Shown here piece after piece: positions 42,451 to 50,432 of a stretch of 52,309 nucleotides of DNA. Origin of the DNA: Clostridia bacterium (GTDB lineage: Bacteria > Bacillota > Clostridia > Oscillospirales > Acutalibacteraceae); NCBI GenBank assembly GCA_017443405.1, contig JAFRXS010000189.1, positions 1-52,309 of the forward strand, given 5' to 3'. The notes under the pieces are model-generated. The model was given only the letters and a program-made list of their open reading frames with translations. It ran no database searches and was not told where the DNA came from. A program made the position numbers and the translations under genes. Every line of letters starts with the position of its first letter. Position 1 is the first letter of the stretch.

Positions 42451-43320
42451 TCACTCGGCGAGCGCCTCGCGCTCGACCGCCTTGTACGTCGCGCGGAAGT
42501 CCTCCGACCCCTCGCCCGCGTCGGCGCTGTCGTCGTAGACGCGGCGGGCGTTGGCGAGACCGGGCAGTTCGAGCCCGTTCTCCGCTGCCATGCCAAGGGC
42601 GATGCCGAGGTCCTTGCGCATATTGTCTATCGAGAAGGCGGTCGACCAGTCGCGGTTCATTATCTTCTCCGCCTGGCCGTCGAGGTAGAAGTTCTGCGCT
42701 CCGCCGTAAGACGCGGCTGTGCGGAAAACGTCGGGGCTTATGCCGTACTTCGAGGCGAGCAGGAGAGTCTCGTTCACGCCGTTCTGTATCTCGGCGACGA
42801 GGGAGTTGTGGCAGATCTTCATGACCAGCCCCATGCCGTTGCCGCCCATGCGGATGACGTTCGCGCCCATATAGGCGAGAACGGGGCGGATGACGTCGAA
42901 AAGCTCCTCGTCGCAGCCGACGTAAATGCCTAAGCTTCCTGCTATCGCCGCGGGGCGCGACTTGACGACCGGCGCGTCGGCGAAGCGGCCGCCCTTCTTT
43001 TTGACCTTTTCGGCGATCTCTACGCTGACGGACGGGTCGATCGTGCTCATGTCTATGCCGATCTTGTTTTTGTCCATCGCGGGGAGCATCTGCTCCCAGA
43101 CGCTCAGGGAGTGCTCGGACTTGGGCACCATCGTTATTATGAGGTCGCTCTTCTTCGCGACCTTGAGCGCGTCGGAGCAGGCGTTCGCGCCGAACGCGGC
43201 GAGGCTTTTGACCTTGTCGGCGTCCGTGTCGTAAACGTAGACGGCGTCGCCCGATTTGGAGATTATGTTGCGGCACATGGGGTCGCCCATGATGCCGAGT
43301 CCCACAAAACCGATCTTCAT
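42451..43320 (-). CDS. NAD(P)-dependent beta-hydroxyacid dehydrogenase (HIBADH family)
   Basis: A 289-residue dehydrogenase with GFVGLGIMGDPM (Rossmann loop), DMSTIDPSVS, ADAPVVKSRPAA, and the catalytic-lysine region GMGLVMKICHN. The family includes 3-hydroxyisobutyrate and tartronate-semialdehyde reductases; the substrate is unknown. I start at ATG 43320 rather than the GTG nine bases earlier, which lies in the GGGTGA ribosome site. It follows the TalC-type gene by 13 bases, so the two probably act in one sugar or sugar-acid route. Confidence 0.88.
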   Translation of the reverse strand: MKIGFVGLGIMGDPMCRNIISKSGDAVYVYDTDADKVKSLAAFGANACSDALKVAKKSDLIITMVPKSEHSLSVWEQMLPAMDKNKIGIDMSTIDPSVSVEIAEKVKKKGGRFADAPVVKSRPAAIAGSLGIYVGCDEELFDVIRPVLAYMGANVIRMGGNGMGLVMKICHNSLVAEIQNGVNETLLLASKYGISPDVFRTAASYGGAQNFYLDGQAEKIMNRDWSTAFSIDNMRKDLGIALGMAAENGLELPGLANARRVYDDSADAGEGSEDFRATYKAVEREALAE

Positions 43321-43333
43321 CTCAGTCACCCGG

Positions 43334-44017
43334 TCAGACGGCGGTATTGTCCCACGCCTCGCGGAAAATATCCATCCCCTGGCGCGTGTAGGGGTGCCTG
43401 AAGCTGTTTTGGAAGACCGCGAGACCGGCCGTGACGATGTCCGCTCCGGCTACGGCGCAGTCGACTATCTGCTTCGGCGTGCGGACGGCGGCGCAGATTA
43501 TCTGCGTCTTGCCGAGCCAGCCGTAGTTGCGGTAGATCTCGGTTATATCGGCGATGTACTGCGCGCAGTCCTCGCCGTTGTCCTCCTTCCAGCCGATGAA
43601 CGGCGAGACGAACAGGGAGTTGTTTTTGGCGGCTATTATCGCCTGCGCGGCGGAGAAGACGAGGGTCAGATTTGTCCTGATCCCCTCCTTTTCGAGGGCT
43701 CTCGCCGCGGCGATACCGTCCTCGGTGCAGGGTATCTTGATGACGAAATTGGGGGAGAGGGCGCTGATCTTCTTCGCGGCGGCGATCATCTCGTCCGCCC
43801 TCTCTATATGCGGGTCTATTTCGGCGGAGATCGGGAACTTCTCCCAGCCGACGATGTTTTCGCTCTCCGCCCATTCGGCGAGCTCGCCCAGGACCGTCAG
43901 GAACGGCTTGCCGCTGAGCATGACGTGACGGGGATTTGTCGTCACGCCGTCGATGCCGAAGGTGTTGTACGCGTACTTTATCTCGTCTATCTTCGCGCTG
44001 TCAAGAAAATACTTCAT
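43334..44017 (-). CDS. TalC/fructose-6-phosphate aldolase-type transaldolase
   Basis: A 227-residue small transaldolase-family protein. N-terminus KYFLDSAKIDEIKYAY with GVTTNPRHVM, the Schiff-base lysine in NFVIKIPCTEDG, and SPFIGW. It cleaves or forms fructose 6-phosphate-like ketoses, or moves dihydroxyacetone units. AGGAG precedes the ATG. Repeats fill the region directly upstream, and no clear promoter is seen there. Confidence 0.9.
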   Translation of the reverse strand: MKYFLDSAKIDEIKYAYNTFGIDGVTTNPRHVMLSGKPFLTVLGELAEWAESENIVGWEKFPISAEIDPHIERADEMIAAAKKISALSPNFVIKIPCTEDGIAAARALEKEGIRTNLTLVFSAAQAIIAAKNNSLFVSPFIGWKEDNGEDCAQYIADITEIYRNYGWLGKTQIICAAVRTPKQIVDCAVAGADIVTAGLAVFQNSFRHPYTRQGMDIFREAWDNTAV

Positions 44018-44116
44018 GGTTCTTCTCCTCTTGCTTTGTTCTTTATTTGCAGCTATTAGCTATTATTAGCAATGTACAATTGCAATGTGCAATGCTTGAT
44101 TTAATTAGCAATTAGC

Positions 44117-44308
44117 AATGTTCAATGTACAATTGACGGTGGGCTTCGCCCTCACCCGCTTAAATAAATGTACAATTAACAATGTTCAATGTACAATTGA
44201 AGGTGGGCTTCGCCCACACCCACTTAAATAAATGTACAATTAGCAATGTTCAATGTACAATTGACGGTGGGCTTCGCCCACACCAGATTAAATAAATGTA
44301 CGGTTAAC
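44117..44308. repeat. 64-base tandem repeat, three copies
   Basis: Copies at 44117-44180, 44181-44244 and 44245-44308, each starting AATGTTCAATGTACAATTGA and holding a GGTGGGCTTCGCCC hairpin and TTAAATAAATGTAC. A partial fourth start follows. The 39073 element has one copy of this unit. Confidence 0.92.
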
Positions 44309-44412
44309 AATGTTCAGCGTTCAATTGCTAATTGATAATTGCCGATTGACGGCGCGGAGCGCATTATAGCGGGTACGGGCAGCGCCCGTCCGAAATTGCA
44401 CATTGCACATTG
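44237..44412. repeat. Composite repeat, inverted partner of 39073-39247
   Basis: Nearly identical to the reverse complement of 39073-39247 and overlapping the last 64-base unit. The 413-base gap 44018-44430 holds only these repeats. Confidence 0.88.
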
Positions 44413-44430
44413 CACATTGATAATTGACGA

Positions 44431-44688
44431 TCAGTTTTCCGCCAATGCTTCTTCGATACCTCTCGCGAGCTGATCCGGGCAGGAGGTCGGGCGCATATCG
44501 CAGCGTATGCCGCGCATCCTCGCGGCGGCTTCCTTCGCGTCCATACCCTCGGTCAGAGCCGCCACTCCCTGCGTGTTGCCGGAACAGCCGCCGAAGAAGC
44601 TGACGTTTCTTATCCTGCCTTCGTCGTCAATATCGAACGCGACGCTGCGCGAGCAGGTGCCGCGGTTGACGTGTTCAAAATGCTTCAT
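44431..44688 (-). CDS. TSCPD domain protein
   Basis: An 85-residue protein ending in the motif TSCPDQLARGIEEAL that names the TSCPD family, with CSRSVAFDIDDEGRI and FFGGCSGNTQGV before it. The family occurs free in Firmicutes and fused to ribonucleotide reductases and a few other enzymes; the role of the free form is not established. It starts one base after the preceding gene's stop and is the last gene of the dnaX transcription unit. Confidence 0.88.
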   Translation of the reverse strand: MKHFEHVNRGTCSRSVAFDIDDEGRIRNVSFFGGCSGNTQGVAALTEGMDAKEAAARMRGIRCDMRPTSCPDQLARGIEEALAEN

Positions 44689-44689
44689 T

Positions 44690-45577
44690 TCAGCCTCCCA
44701 GAAGCGACGAGCCCGGCCTCTTCGCCTTCTTTTTCTTTTTGGGTTTATACTTCGGCGGATGTTCGAGCCGCGAGCGCTGCGCCTTGCTCCTGCCGAGTAT
44801 CCTGTTGACGGCAGTGACCGGCTCGAGCATCGGGTCGCTGAGGTAGGGCAGCATATTGCTTATGAGCTGAGGGTCGTTGCGGATGCTGCCGAGTATCGTG
44901 ACGCAGATGATGTCCTGCACCTCGTTGCTGCCGTTGTCGAACAGCTCGGTGAAGACGTTGAACAGGCGGCGCATCTTTTTGGGATCGTTTGCCCGTATCG
45001 TCTCGCGCACGAGCGGAGCCGCCTCGTTCGCGAAGAAATCCTCCGCGAGGAACTCGCCGTAGGTCTGCATGTTCGCGTTGAAGGGATCTCGCAGCTGGCC
45101 GTAGACTCCGATGAGCTTGAGCGCGAGGGTGTTGGCGTCGTAGGCGGCGGAGCCGCTCCTCGCGGCGGAGCGCGATACCGCCTTGGGATTGCTCTTTTCT
45201 ATCTGTTTCTGGAAGTAGTCCTTTTTGCCGAAGCTTTCCTCCACGGTCTCGCGCATCTCGTTCGAGACGGAGACGACGTCCTTCGCCGTGTATTCGTCGA
45301 GTATGAAGAGGTTGGAGGACAGACTGGCGTAGTCCGTGTCGTCCTCGCTCACGGCGTCCGCGGCGGCGCCGAGGAGCCAGACCTTGTTGTCGCTGTAAAG
45401 CAGACGCAGCTTGCCCTTTTCGCCGGCGAAGTTTATGAGCGCCGACGTGCCGGAGCGTGTGATTATCGGGGCTTCGCCCTGCCTTGCGCCGCTCGGGTAG
45501 ACCGGCTCGAAGCCGTACTTTTTGAGGTCGTCGGCAAGGTTCGCGAAAAGCCCGCTGAGCAGTTCTTTTGAGGTCAT
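44690..45577 (-). CDS. Conserved-looking protein of unknown function
   Basis: A 295-residue, mostly helical soluble protein. The first 120 residues include LLYSDNKVWLLGAA; the middle has FGKKDYFQKQIEKSN; the end is a Lys/Pro stretch (PKYKPKKKKKAKRP) that could bind nucleic acid. I do not recognise a named domain. GGGGA lies before the ATG. It lies between the FGGY kinase and TSCPD genes, with gaps of 19 and 1 bases. Confidence 0.7.
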   Translation of the reverse strand: MTSKELLSGLFANLADDLKKYGFEPVYPSGARQGEAPIITRSGTSALINFAGEKGKLRLLYSDNKVWLLGAAADAVSEDDTDYASLSSNLFILDEYTAKDVVSVSNEMRETVEESFGKKDYFQKQIEKSNPKAVSRSAARSGSAAYDANTLALKLIGVYGQLRDPFNANMQTYGEFLAEDFFANEAAPLVRETIRANDPKKMRRLFNVFTELFDNGSNEVQDIICVTILGSIRNDPQLISNMLPYLSDPMLEPVTAVNRILGRSKAQRSRLEHPPKYKPKKKKKAKRPGSSLLGG

Positions 45578-45596
45578 CTTTTATTCCCCGTTCTTA

Positions 45597-47192
45597 TCAG
45601 CCGTTCAGAGCGGCAAAATTATTTTTGTTGTCCTTCCAGAGCTTCTTGTAGACCGCGTACATACGGTCGTAGACGGCTCTGTTCTCTGCGTTGGGAGTAA
45701 AGGTCTTGACGGCGGGGATGAGCTTTTTCGCTTCGCTCACGCCGCCTATGACGCCCGTGCCTACGGCGACAATGACCGCCGCGCCGACGGCGCCGACGTT
45801 CTGCGGCTTGTCGACCGTCTCGACCTTCTTGCCGGTGACGTCCGCAAGTATCTGACAGGTGACGTCCGACAGCGCGCCGCCGCCGACGAACCTGACCGTC
45901 GGCGAGGTCGCGACCTTCTTGTCCTGCGCCTCGATGAACCAGCGCAGGTGGTAGCAAACACCCTCTATGACGGCGCGCATAAGGTCGGATTTGCCTGTGT
46001 CGAGGCTGATATTGAAGAACATCCCGCGCGCGTTCGGATCCTCGAACGGGCAGCGGTTGCCGTGCAGCCAGGGCGTGAATATGACGCCGTTCGCGCCCGC
46101 GGGGACCTTGGCTATGACAGCCGTCAGATAGTCGTAAAGGCTCGTGTACGTGCTCTCGTAGCCCTCCGCGACGTGCTTTTTGTCAAGATAAACGCCTATC
46201 TCGTCGAGCGCCAGATGGTCCTTGACCCACTCGAGGCACTTGCCCGCGGTCTCGAGCTCGGCGAAGTAGTTGTACTTGCCCTCGTCCGCGCCGACGACGG
46301 CGGCTATCATCGCGCCGGCGTCGACCACGCTGCGGTCCGTCACCGTGCCGACCCAGCCGGACGTGCCGGAGTAGACGTGCGTGTCGCCCAGAGCGACCGA
46401 GCCCGCGCCGACGCCTATGAGCGCCGCGTCGCCGCCGCCGCCGAATACCGGCGTACCGGGGCAGAGCCCGAGCTGAGCCGCGGCCTCCTCCGACAGCTCG
46501 CCCGCCTTTTCGGCGCAGCCGATGATGCGCGGCAGGTGGTCGTAGTCGACGCCGAGCATCGAGCACATCTTTTTGCTGAACCCGCGTTTGTGTATGTCGT
46601 ACAGCAGCGTCGCGAACGCGGTGTCCGGCGTCATGACGAACTCGCCCGTCATGCGGCAGATGAGGTATTCCTTGACGTCGAGCCACTTGTAGACCCGCGC
46701 GAACACCTCCGGCTCGTGCGCCTGTACCCATTTATACTTCCAGGGCGGGTCCTTGACGGACGCTGCGACCGCGCCGGTGATCTTCAGCGAGGTCAGCAGC
46801 TTGGCGATATTCGCGCCGGCTACCTGCGGTCCGTAGGCGATGCCCTTTTTCAGCTCCTCGCGCGCGCGCTGATCCATATAGCTCATCGCGCGGCGGACCG
46901 CCTTGCCCTGTTTGTCGACCAGGACGACGCCCTGCATCTGCGAGCAGAATGAGATGCCGCTTATCATATCGGGCGTGATGCCCGCCTGCGACAGCGACGT
47001 CGCGGTGGTGCGGCAGATAGCCGACCACCATTCGTCCGGGTCCTGCTCCGCCCCGCCGTCCGGCAGGACGTAAAGCTCGTAGCCCTCGGAGTCGAAGCCG
47101 AGGAGCTCTATTTTGTCAGACAGCCTGAACACGCTGGATTTGACTCCCGTCGTGCCGACGTCGTAGGTTATCGCGTATTTTGCTTCGGTCAA
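45597..47192 (-). CDS. FGGY-family carbohydrate kinase
   Basis: A 531-residue sugar kinase of the xylulokinase/gluconokinase superfamily. DVGTTGVKSSVF at the N-terminus, FCSQMQGVV, YSGTSGWVGT (phosphate loop), and FVGGGALSDVTCQILADV near the C-terminus. The exact sugar is not clear; xylulose-like is most common. The start is TTG 47192, seven bases after GGAGGG, and it overlaps the recR stop by three bases. Sugar genes are an unusual addition to a dnaX-recR operon. Confidence 0.88.
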   Translation of the reverse strand: MTEAKYAITYDVGTTGVKSSVFRLSDKIELLGFDSEGYELYVLPDGGAEQDPDEWWSAICRTTATSLSQAGITPDMISGISFCSQMQGVVLVDKQGKAVRRAMSYMDQRAREELKKGIAYGPQVAGANIAKLLTSLKITGAVAASVKDPPWKYKWVQAHEPEVFARVYKWLDVKEYLICRMTGEFVMTPDTAFATLLYDIHKRGFSKKMCSMLGVDYDHLPRIIGCAEKAGELSEEAAAQLGLCPGTPVFGGGGDAALIGVGAGSVALGDTHVYSGTSGWVGTVTDRSVVDAGAMIAAVVGADEGKYNYFAELETAGKCLEWVKDHLALDEIGVYLDKKHVAEGYESTYTSLYDYLTAVIAKVPAGANGVIFTPWLHGNRCPFEDPNARGMFFNISLDTGKSDLMRAVIEGVCYHLRWFIEAQDKKVATSPTVRFVGGGALSDVTCQILADVTGKKVETVDKPQNVGAVGAAVIVAVGTGVIGGVSEAKKLIPAVKTFTPNAENRAVYDRMYAVYKKLWKDNKNNFAALNG

Positions 47193-47791
47193 TTCATTTC
47201 CCTCCGTCCGTCGAGCGCTCTCCCGAGCGTCACGTAGTCCGCGTACCGCAGTTCAAGGCCCACGGGCAGACCGTAGGCGAGCCTTGTCGTGCGTATGCCG
47301 AAAGGTCTTATCAGTTTCGCGAGATACAGCGCGGTCGCCTCGCCCTCGGTGTCGGAGTTGGTGGCGAGTATGACCTCCTTGACGCCTTCGCCGAGCCTTG
47401 CGAGAAGGTCCTTGACGGTGAGCTGGTCGGGTCCGATGCCGTCAAGAGGAGAGATCGCCCCGTGCAGGACGTGGTAGACGCCGCGGTATTCGCCCGTCTT
47501 CTCGAGCGCCATGACGTCCTGCGGGTCCTGGACGACGCAGATGACGCTTTTGTCCCTTCTGTCGTCCGCGCAGACGGGGCAGACGGCCCCCTCAGTCAGA
47601 TTGCAGCAGACGCCGCAGCGGTGTATCTTCTCGCCCGCCGCGGCTATGGTCTCGGCTAAAAGCGCGACCCTGTCCTTCGGCAGACCTATTATATAAAAGG
47701 CTATGCGCTGAGCGGTCTTCCTGCCGATGCCCGGCATACGCTCGAACTGCTCTATGAGTCTGCGCAGAGCCGCCGACGTACTGTCCGCCAT
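47189..47791 (-). CDS. recR: Recombination mediator RecR
   Basis: A 200-residue protein of the RecFOR pathway that helps load RecA on gapped DNA. It has the helix-hairpin-helix MPGIGRKTAQRIAFYI, the zinc finger CGVCCNL...CPVC, and the Toprim domain with VVQDPQDVMALE. Normal length. Its start is one base downstream of the ybaB stop, in the classic dnaX-ybaB-recR order. Confidence 0.97.
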   Translation of the reverse strand: MADSTSAALRRLIEQFERMPGIGRKTAQRIAFYIIGLPKDRVALLAETIAAAGEKIHRCGVCCNLTEGAVCPVCADDRRDKSVICVVQDPQDVMALEKTGEYRGVYHVLHGAISPLDGIGPDQLTVKDLLARLGEGVKEVILATNSDTEGEATALYLAKLIRPFGIRTTRLAYGLPVGLELRYADYVTLGRALDGRREMN

Positions 47792-47792
47792 C

Positions 47793-48134
47793 TCACATCC
47801 CGAGCCCCGGGATCTGCGGGAGCCCCGCGCCGGAGAATTCGCCCATCGCCTGCTCCATGGCCGCTTCCGCCTTCGCGACGGCGCCGTTGACGGCTATCGT
47901 GATGAAGTCCTCGAGCATCTCGACGTCCTCGGGGTCTACGACCTCGGGCTTGATCTTGACGGACTTGACCTCATGCTTGCCTGTGACGGTGACGGTGACC
48001 GCGTCGCCGCCGGCGGACGCCTCGAACTCGGTGTTCTCGACCTCTTCCTGCGCCTTCTGCATGTTGTCCTGCATCTCCTGCAGCTTCTTCACCAGGTCGG
48101 CTCTGTTGGGCTGATTGGGGATCCTTGCTTTCAT
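47793..48134 (-). CDS. YbaB/EbfC nucleoid-associated protein
   Basis: A 113-residue DNA-binding protein with the typical coiled-coil MQDNMQKAQEEVENTEFEA, GDAVTVTVTGKHEVKSVKI, and a Gly/Met-rich end. The family acts as a nucleoid protein and is encoded between dnaX and recR. A basic N-terminal extension (MKARIPNQPNRADL) precedes the usual start. Confidence 0.95.
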   Translation of the reverse strand: MKARIPNQPNRADLVKKLQEMQDNMQKAQEEVENTEFEASAGGDAVTVTVTGKHEVKSVKIKPEVVDPEDVEMLEDFITIAVNGAVAKAEAAMEQAMGEFSGAGLPQIPGLGM

Positions 48135-48174
48135 GATAATTCTTCCTTTTGATTTATATCTTCACGGCGGACTG

Positions 48175-50076
48175 TCAGCCGCCGAGCAGCGCGGTGAATT
48201 TGAAACGGTATTTTTGCCCCGTGACCTGCGTCACGGCTCTCTCCAGCACTCCGATGTAGCCCGAGGAATTGGACGTGTCGGAGAATCGGTGGAGCATGAA
48301 GCCGACGGCGAGAGCGACCGTTATGCAGTCGCCGCGGACCGTCGCCGTCGACCCCGCGAGAAGCGAGCCGATCGGGGGACTTATCTTCGCCGCCGCGAGG
48401 ATGACGCGTCCCCACTGCGTGAAGGGCTCCTCGGGCGTTTCGCCGACTGAGGGATCACTGCATAGGACCGAAGGATCTTCGGCGGGTTCGTCGTCGTCAT
48501 CTCCGAACGGAAGATCGGAGGAGAGCGGTCCCTGCGGCGCGGCGGGAGCGTATTTGCTCATATCCGCGGGCTCGTCGTCGTCGCCGTCAAACGGCAGGCT
48601 TTCCGTCGCCTGCGCTTCGGACACGGCGGGAGCGTATTTGCTCATATCCGCGGGCTCGTCGTCGTCGCCGTCGAACGGCAGGCTTTCCGTCGGCTGCGCT
48701 TCGGGAGCGGACGGAGCGTATTTGCTCATATCCGCGGGCTCGTCGTCGTCGCCGTCGAACGGCAGGCTTTCCGTCTGCTGCGCTTCGGGCACGGCGGGAG
48801 CGTATCTGCTCATGTCCGCGGGCTCGTCGTCGGCAAAGGGGAGGTCTTCCGGCGCTTCCGTCCCGATCGGACCGGAAGCTTTGGGCGCCGGCGCTGACTG
48901 CGCGGCGGCGGGCTTCGGAGCGGCGGGTCTTGCCGCCGGACGGGGCTCCGGTACGGGGGCGGCGGCGCCGCCGAAAGCGGCGCCGGAAGCTTCAAGGCAG
49001 AGGGCGACGGTCGCCGCCTCTATCTCTATCCTGCCGTTCACGCTGCGGGCTATCCTGCCCGCGGTCTCGCCGAGGCGGTTTATCGCTTTGAGTATAAAGT
49101 CCGCGGTCGTCGCGTTCGCGGCGGAGCGCAGCCTATCTATATCCGCGGCTCCCGCCACTATGACGCCGGACGGGTCCGCCATGCTCTTCGCCATAAGAAG
49201 ATCGCGGAAATGTCTTAATAACTGGGCGCAGAGCCTGTCCGCCGAGCCGGAGCTCTCGTAGAGCCTGTCTATGATCGCGATGGCTCCCGCGCAGTCGCCC
49301 GCGGCGCAGGCTTCGGAGTAATCGAAAAGGTCCTTGCGCCCGAATACGCCGGCGCAGGCTGCGGCGGTCTCCGCGGTTATCCTGCCCTCGGATACGAAGC
49401 ATCTGTCCAGCAGCGAGAGGGCGTCCCTCATCGCGCCGTCGGCGCAGGCGGCGAGGGTGAACGCCGCGTCGGGGTCTATCTCCCGTCCCTCCGCCTTCGC
49501 TACCTGCTCGATCCTCGCAGAGATTACCGACGGGGAGATGCGCCTGAAATCGAAGCGCTGGCAGCGGGAGAGTATCGTGACGGGCAGCTTCTGGACGTCC
49601 GTCGTGGCGAGGATGAAGACGACGTGCTCCGGCGGCTCCTCAAGGGTCTTGAGCAGACCGTTGAACGCGCTTATGGAGAGCATGTGGACCTCGTCTATGA
49701 TGTAGACACGGTATTTGCAGAAGACGGGCGTGAACGCGACTTCGTCGCGCAGCATGCGGATGTCGTCTATGCGGTTGTTGGACGCGGCGTCCATCTCGAC
49801 CACGTCGACCGCGCTGCCGTTCTCTATCGCGCGGCATGCCTCGCACTCGCCGCAGGGCTCGCCGTCGCGCGGATCGAGGCAGTTGACCGCCTTGGCAAAT
49901 ATTTTGGCGCACGTCGTCTTGCCCGTGCCCCTCGTGCCCGTGAAGAGGTAGGCGTGCGATATGTGTTTGTCGCTTATCTCGTTGCGCAGGGTCCGCGTTA
50001 TAGCGTCCTGACCGACGACGTCGGAGAACAGCTTCGGGCGGTATTTGCGGTAAAGAGCCAGATAGGGCTTCTGCAT
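48175..50076 (-). CDS. dnaX: DNA polymerase III subunit gamma/tau
   Basis: Clamp-loader ATPase of the replisome, 633 residues. The N-terminal AAA+ part is standard: YRPKLFSDVVGQ, Walker A GTRGTGKTT, zinc cysteines CGECEAC, and IDEVHML. After about residue 360 comes a Pro/Ala-rich linker, then an unusual tract with four 28-residue repeats of the type DEPADMSKYAP...TESLPFDGDD, then a C-terminal domain (about 530-633). The repeats resemble the acidic DDLPF-type tails of single-stranded-DNA-binding protein. AGAGG lies ten bases before ATG 50076. It heads the ybaB-recR operon and follows the SRP RNA gene. Confidence 0.95.
   Translation of the reverse strand: MQKPYLALYRKYRPKLFSDVVGQDAITRTLRNEISDKHISHAYLFTGTRGTGKTTCAKIFAKAVNCLDPRDGEPCGECEACRAIENGSAVDVVEMDAASNNRIDDIRMLRDEVAFTPVFCKYRVYIIDEVHMLSISAFNGLLKTLEEPPEHVVFILATTDVQKLPVTILSRCQRFDFRRISPSVISARIEQVAKAEGREIDPDAAFTLAACADGAMRDALSLLDRCFVSEGRITAETAAACAGVFGRKDLFDYSEACAAGDCAGAIAIIDRLYESSGSADRLCAQLLRHFRDLLMAKSMADPSGVIVAGAADIDRLRSAANATTADFILKAINRLGETAGRIARSVNGRIEIEAATVALCLEASGAAFGGAAAPVPEPRPAARPAAPKPAAAQSAPAPKASGPIGTEAPEDLPFADDEPADMSRYAPAVPEAQQTESLPFDGDDDEPADMSKYAPSAPEAQPTESLPFDGDDDEPADMSKYAPAVSEAQATESLPFDGDDDEPADMSKYAPAAPQGPLSSDLPFGDDDDEPAEDPSVLCSDPSVGETPEEPFTQWGRVILAAAKISPPIGSLLAGSTATVRGDCITVALAVGFMLHRFSDTSNSSGYIGVLERAVTQVTGQKYRFKFTALLGG
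48504..48840 (-). repeat. 84-base tandem repeats inside dnaX
   Basis: The sequence CGTATTTGCTCATATCCGCG (plus strand) recurs with an exact 84-base period at 48549, 48633, 48717 and, slightly changed, 48801. It encodes the 28-residue acidic LPF repeats. Confidence 0.92.
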
Positions 50077-50102
50077 GACGGCAGTCCTCTTTTAAAGTGT
50101 AA

Positions 50103-50118
50103 ACCGCTTTAAAGCGGT
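50103..50118. promoter_or_regulatory. 16-base perfect palindrome in the dnaX leader
   Basis: ACCGCTTTAAAGCGGT, about 26 bases before the dnaX start. It could be an operator or an mRNA hairpin; the partner is unknown. Confidence 0.35.
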
Positions 50119-50161
50119 ATAAAACAACTCGATACTACTGTAAAACGGAGAAAAATGTTAC

Positions 50162-50307
50162 AAAAAAAGTTCGATCTCTGTCAAACGGCGTGCAGGCGGG
50201 TCTGTATCGCACGGGCAGACCGCTTAATGCTGCTCGGTTCCCCGCCTGACATGGTTCACGGCGCTCCGCCGCACAGGACCTGCACGCCGCGTGACAAAAA
50301 TCGAACT
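50162..50307 (-). ncRNA. ffs: Signal recognition particle RNA, small bacterial type
   Basis: On the minus strand 50250-50229 reads GTCAGG, CGGGGAACCG, AGCAGC: the universal domain IV with a GGAA tetraloop closed by CGG/CCG, flanked by GAACCAT and ATTAAG. The ends pair: GGCGTGCAGG (5' side) with CCTGCACGCC (3' side), and further out AGTTCGAT with ATCGAACT, followed by a T run at 50168-50162. Transcript about 140-146 bases, longer than E. coli 4.5S (114) and far shorter than the Bacillus Alu-bearing form (about 270). It binds Ffh for co-translational targeting. dnaX lies just downstream, as in many Firmicutes. Confidence 0.93.
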
Positions 50308-50313
50308 GCTTAT

Positions 50314-50342
50314 ATTATAACAATCGCGCGCGATGATGTCAA
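50314..50342 (-). promoter_or_regulatory. Consensus promoter of the SRP RNA gene
   Basis: Minus strand TTGACA (50342-50337), 17-base spacer, TATAAT (50319-50314): a perfect consensus that puts the start at about 50307, the exact 5' end of the outer RNA stem. Confidence 0.88.
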
Positions 50343-50349
50343 GAAAAAC

Positions 50350-50378
50350 TTGACAAACAGGCGGTATGAGCTTATTAT
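50350..50378 (+). promoter_or_regulatory. Promoter reading towards the sugar isomerase gene
   Basis: TTGACA (50350-50355), 17-base spacer, TATTAT (50373-50378), divergent from the SRP RNA promoter. The leader to ATG 50733 would be about 350 bases and contain the whole repeat element at 50433-50645. Confidence 0.65.
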
Positions 50379-50432
50379 TTAAATGAAAGGGAGTAATTCG
50401 CGTTTGGCAATTAGCAATGCTTGAATCAATTA

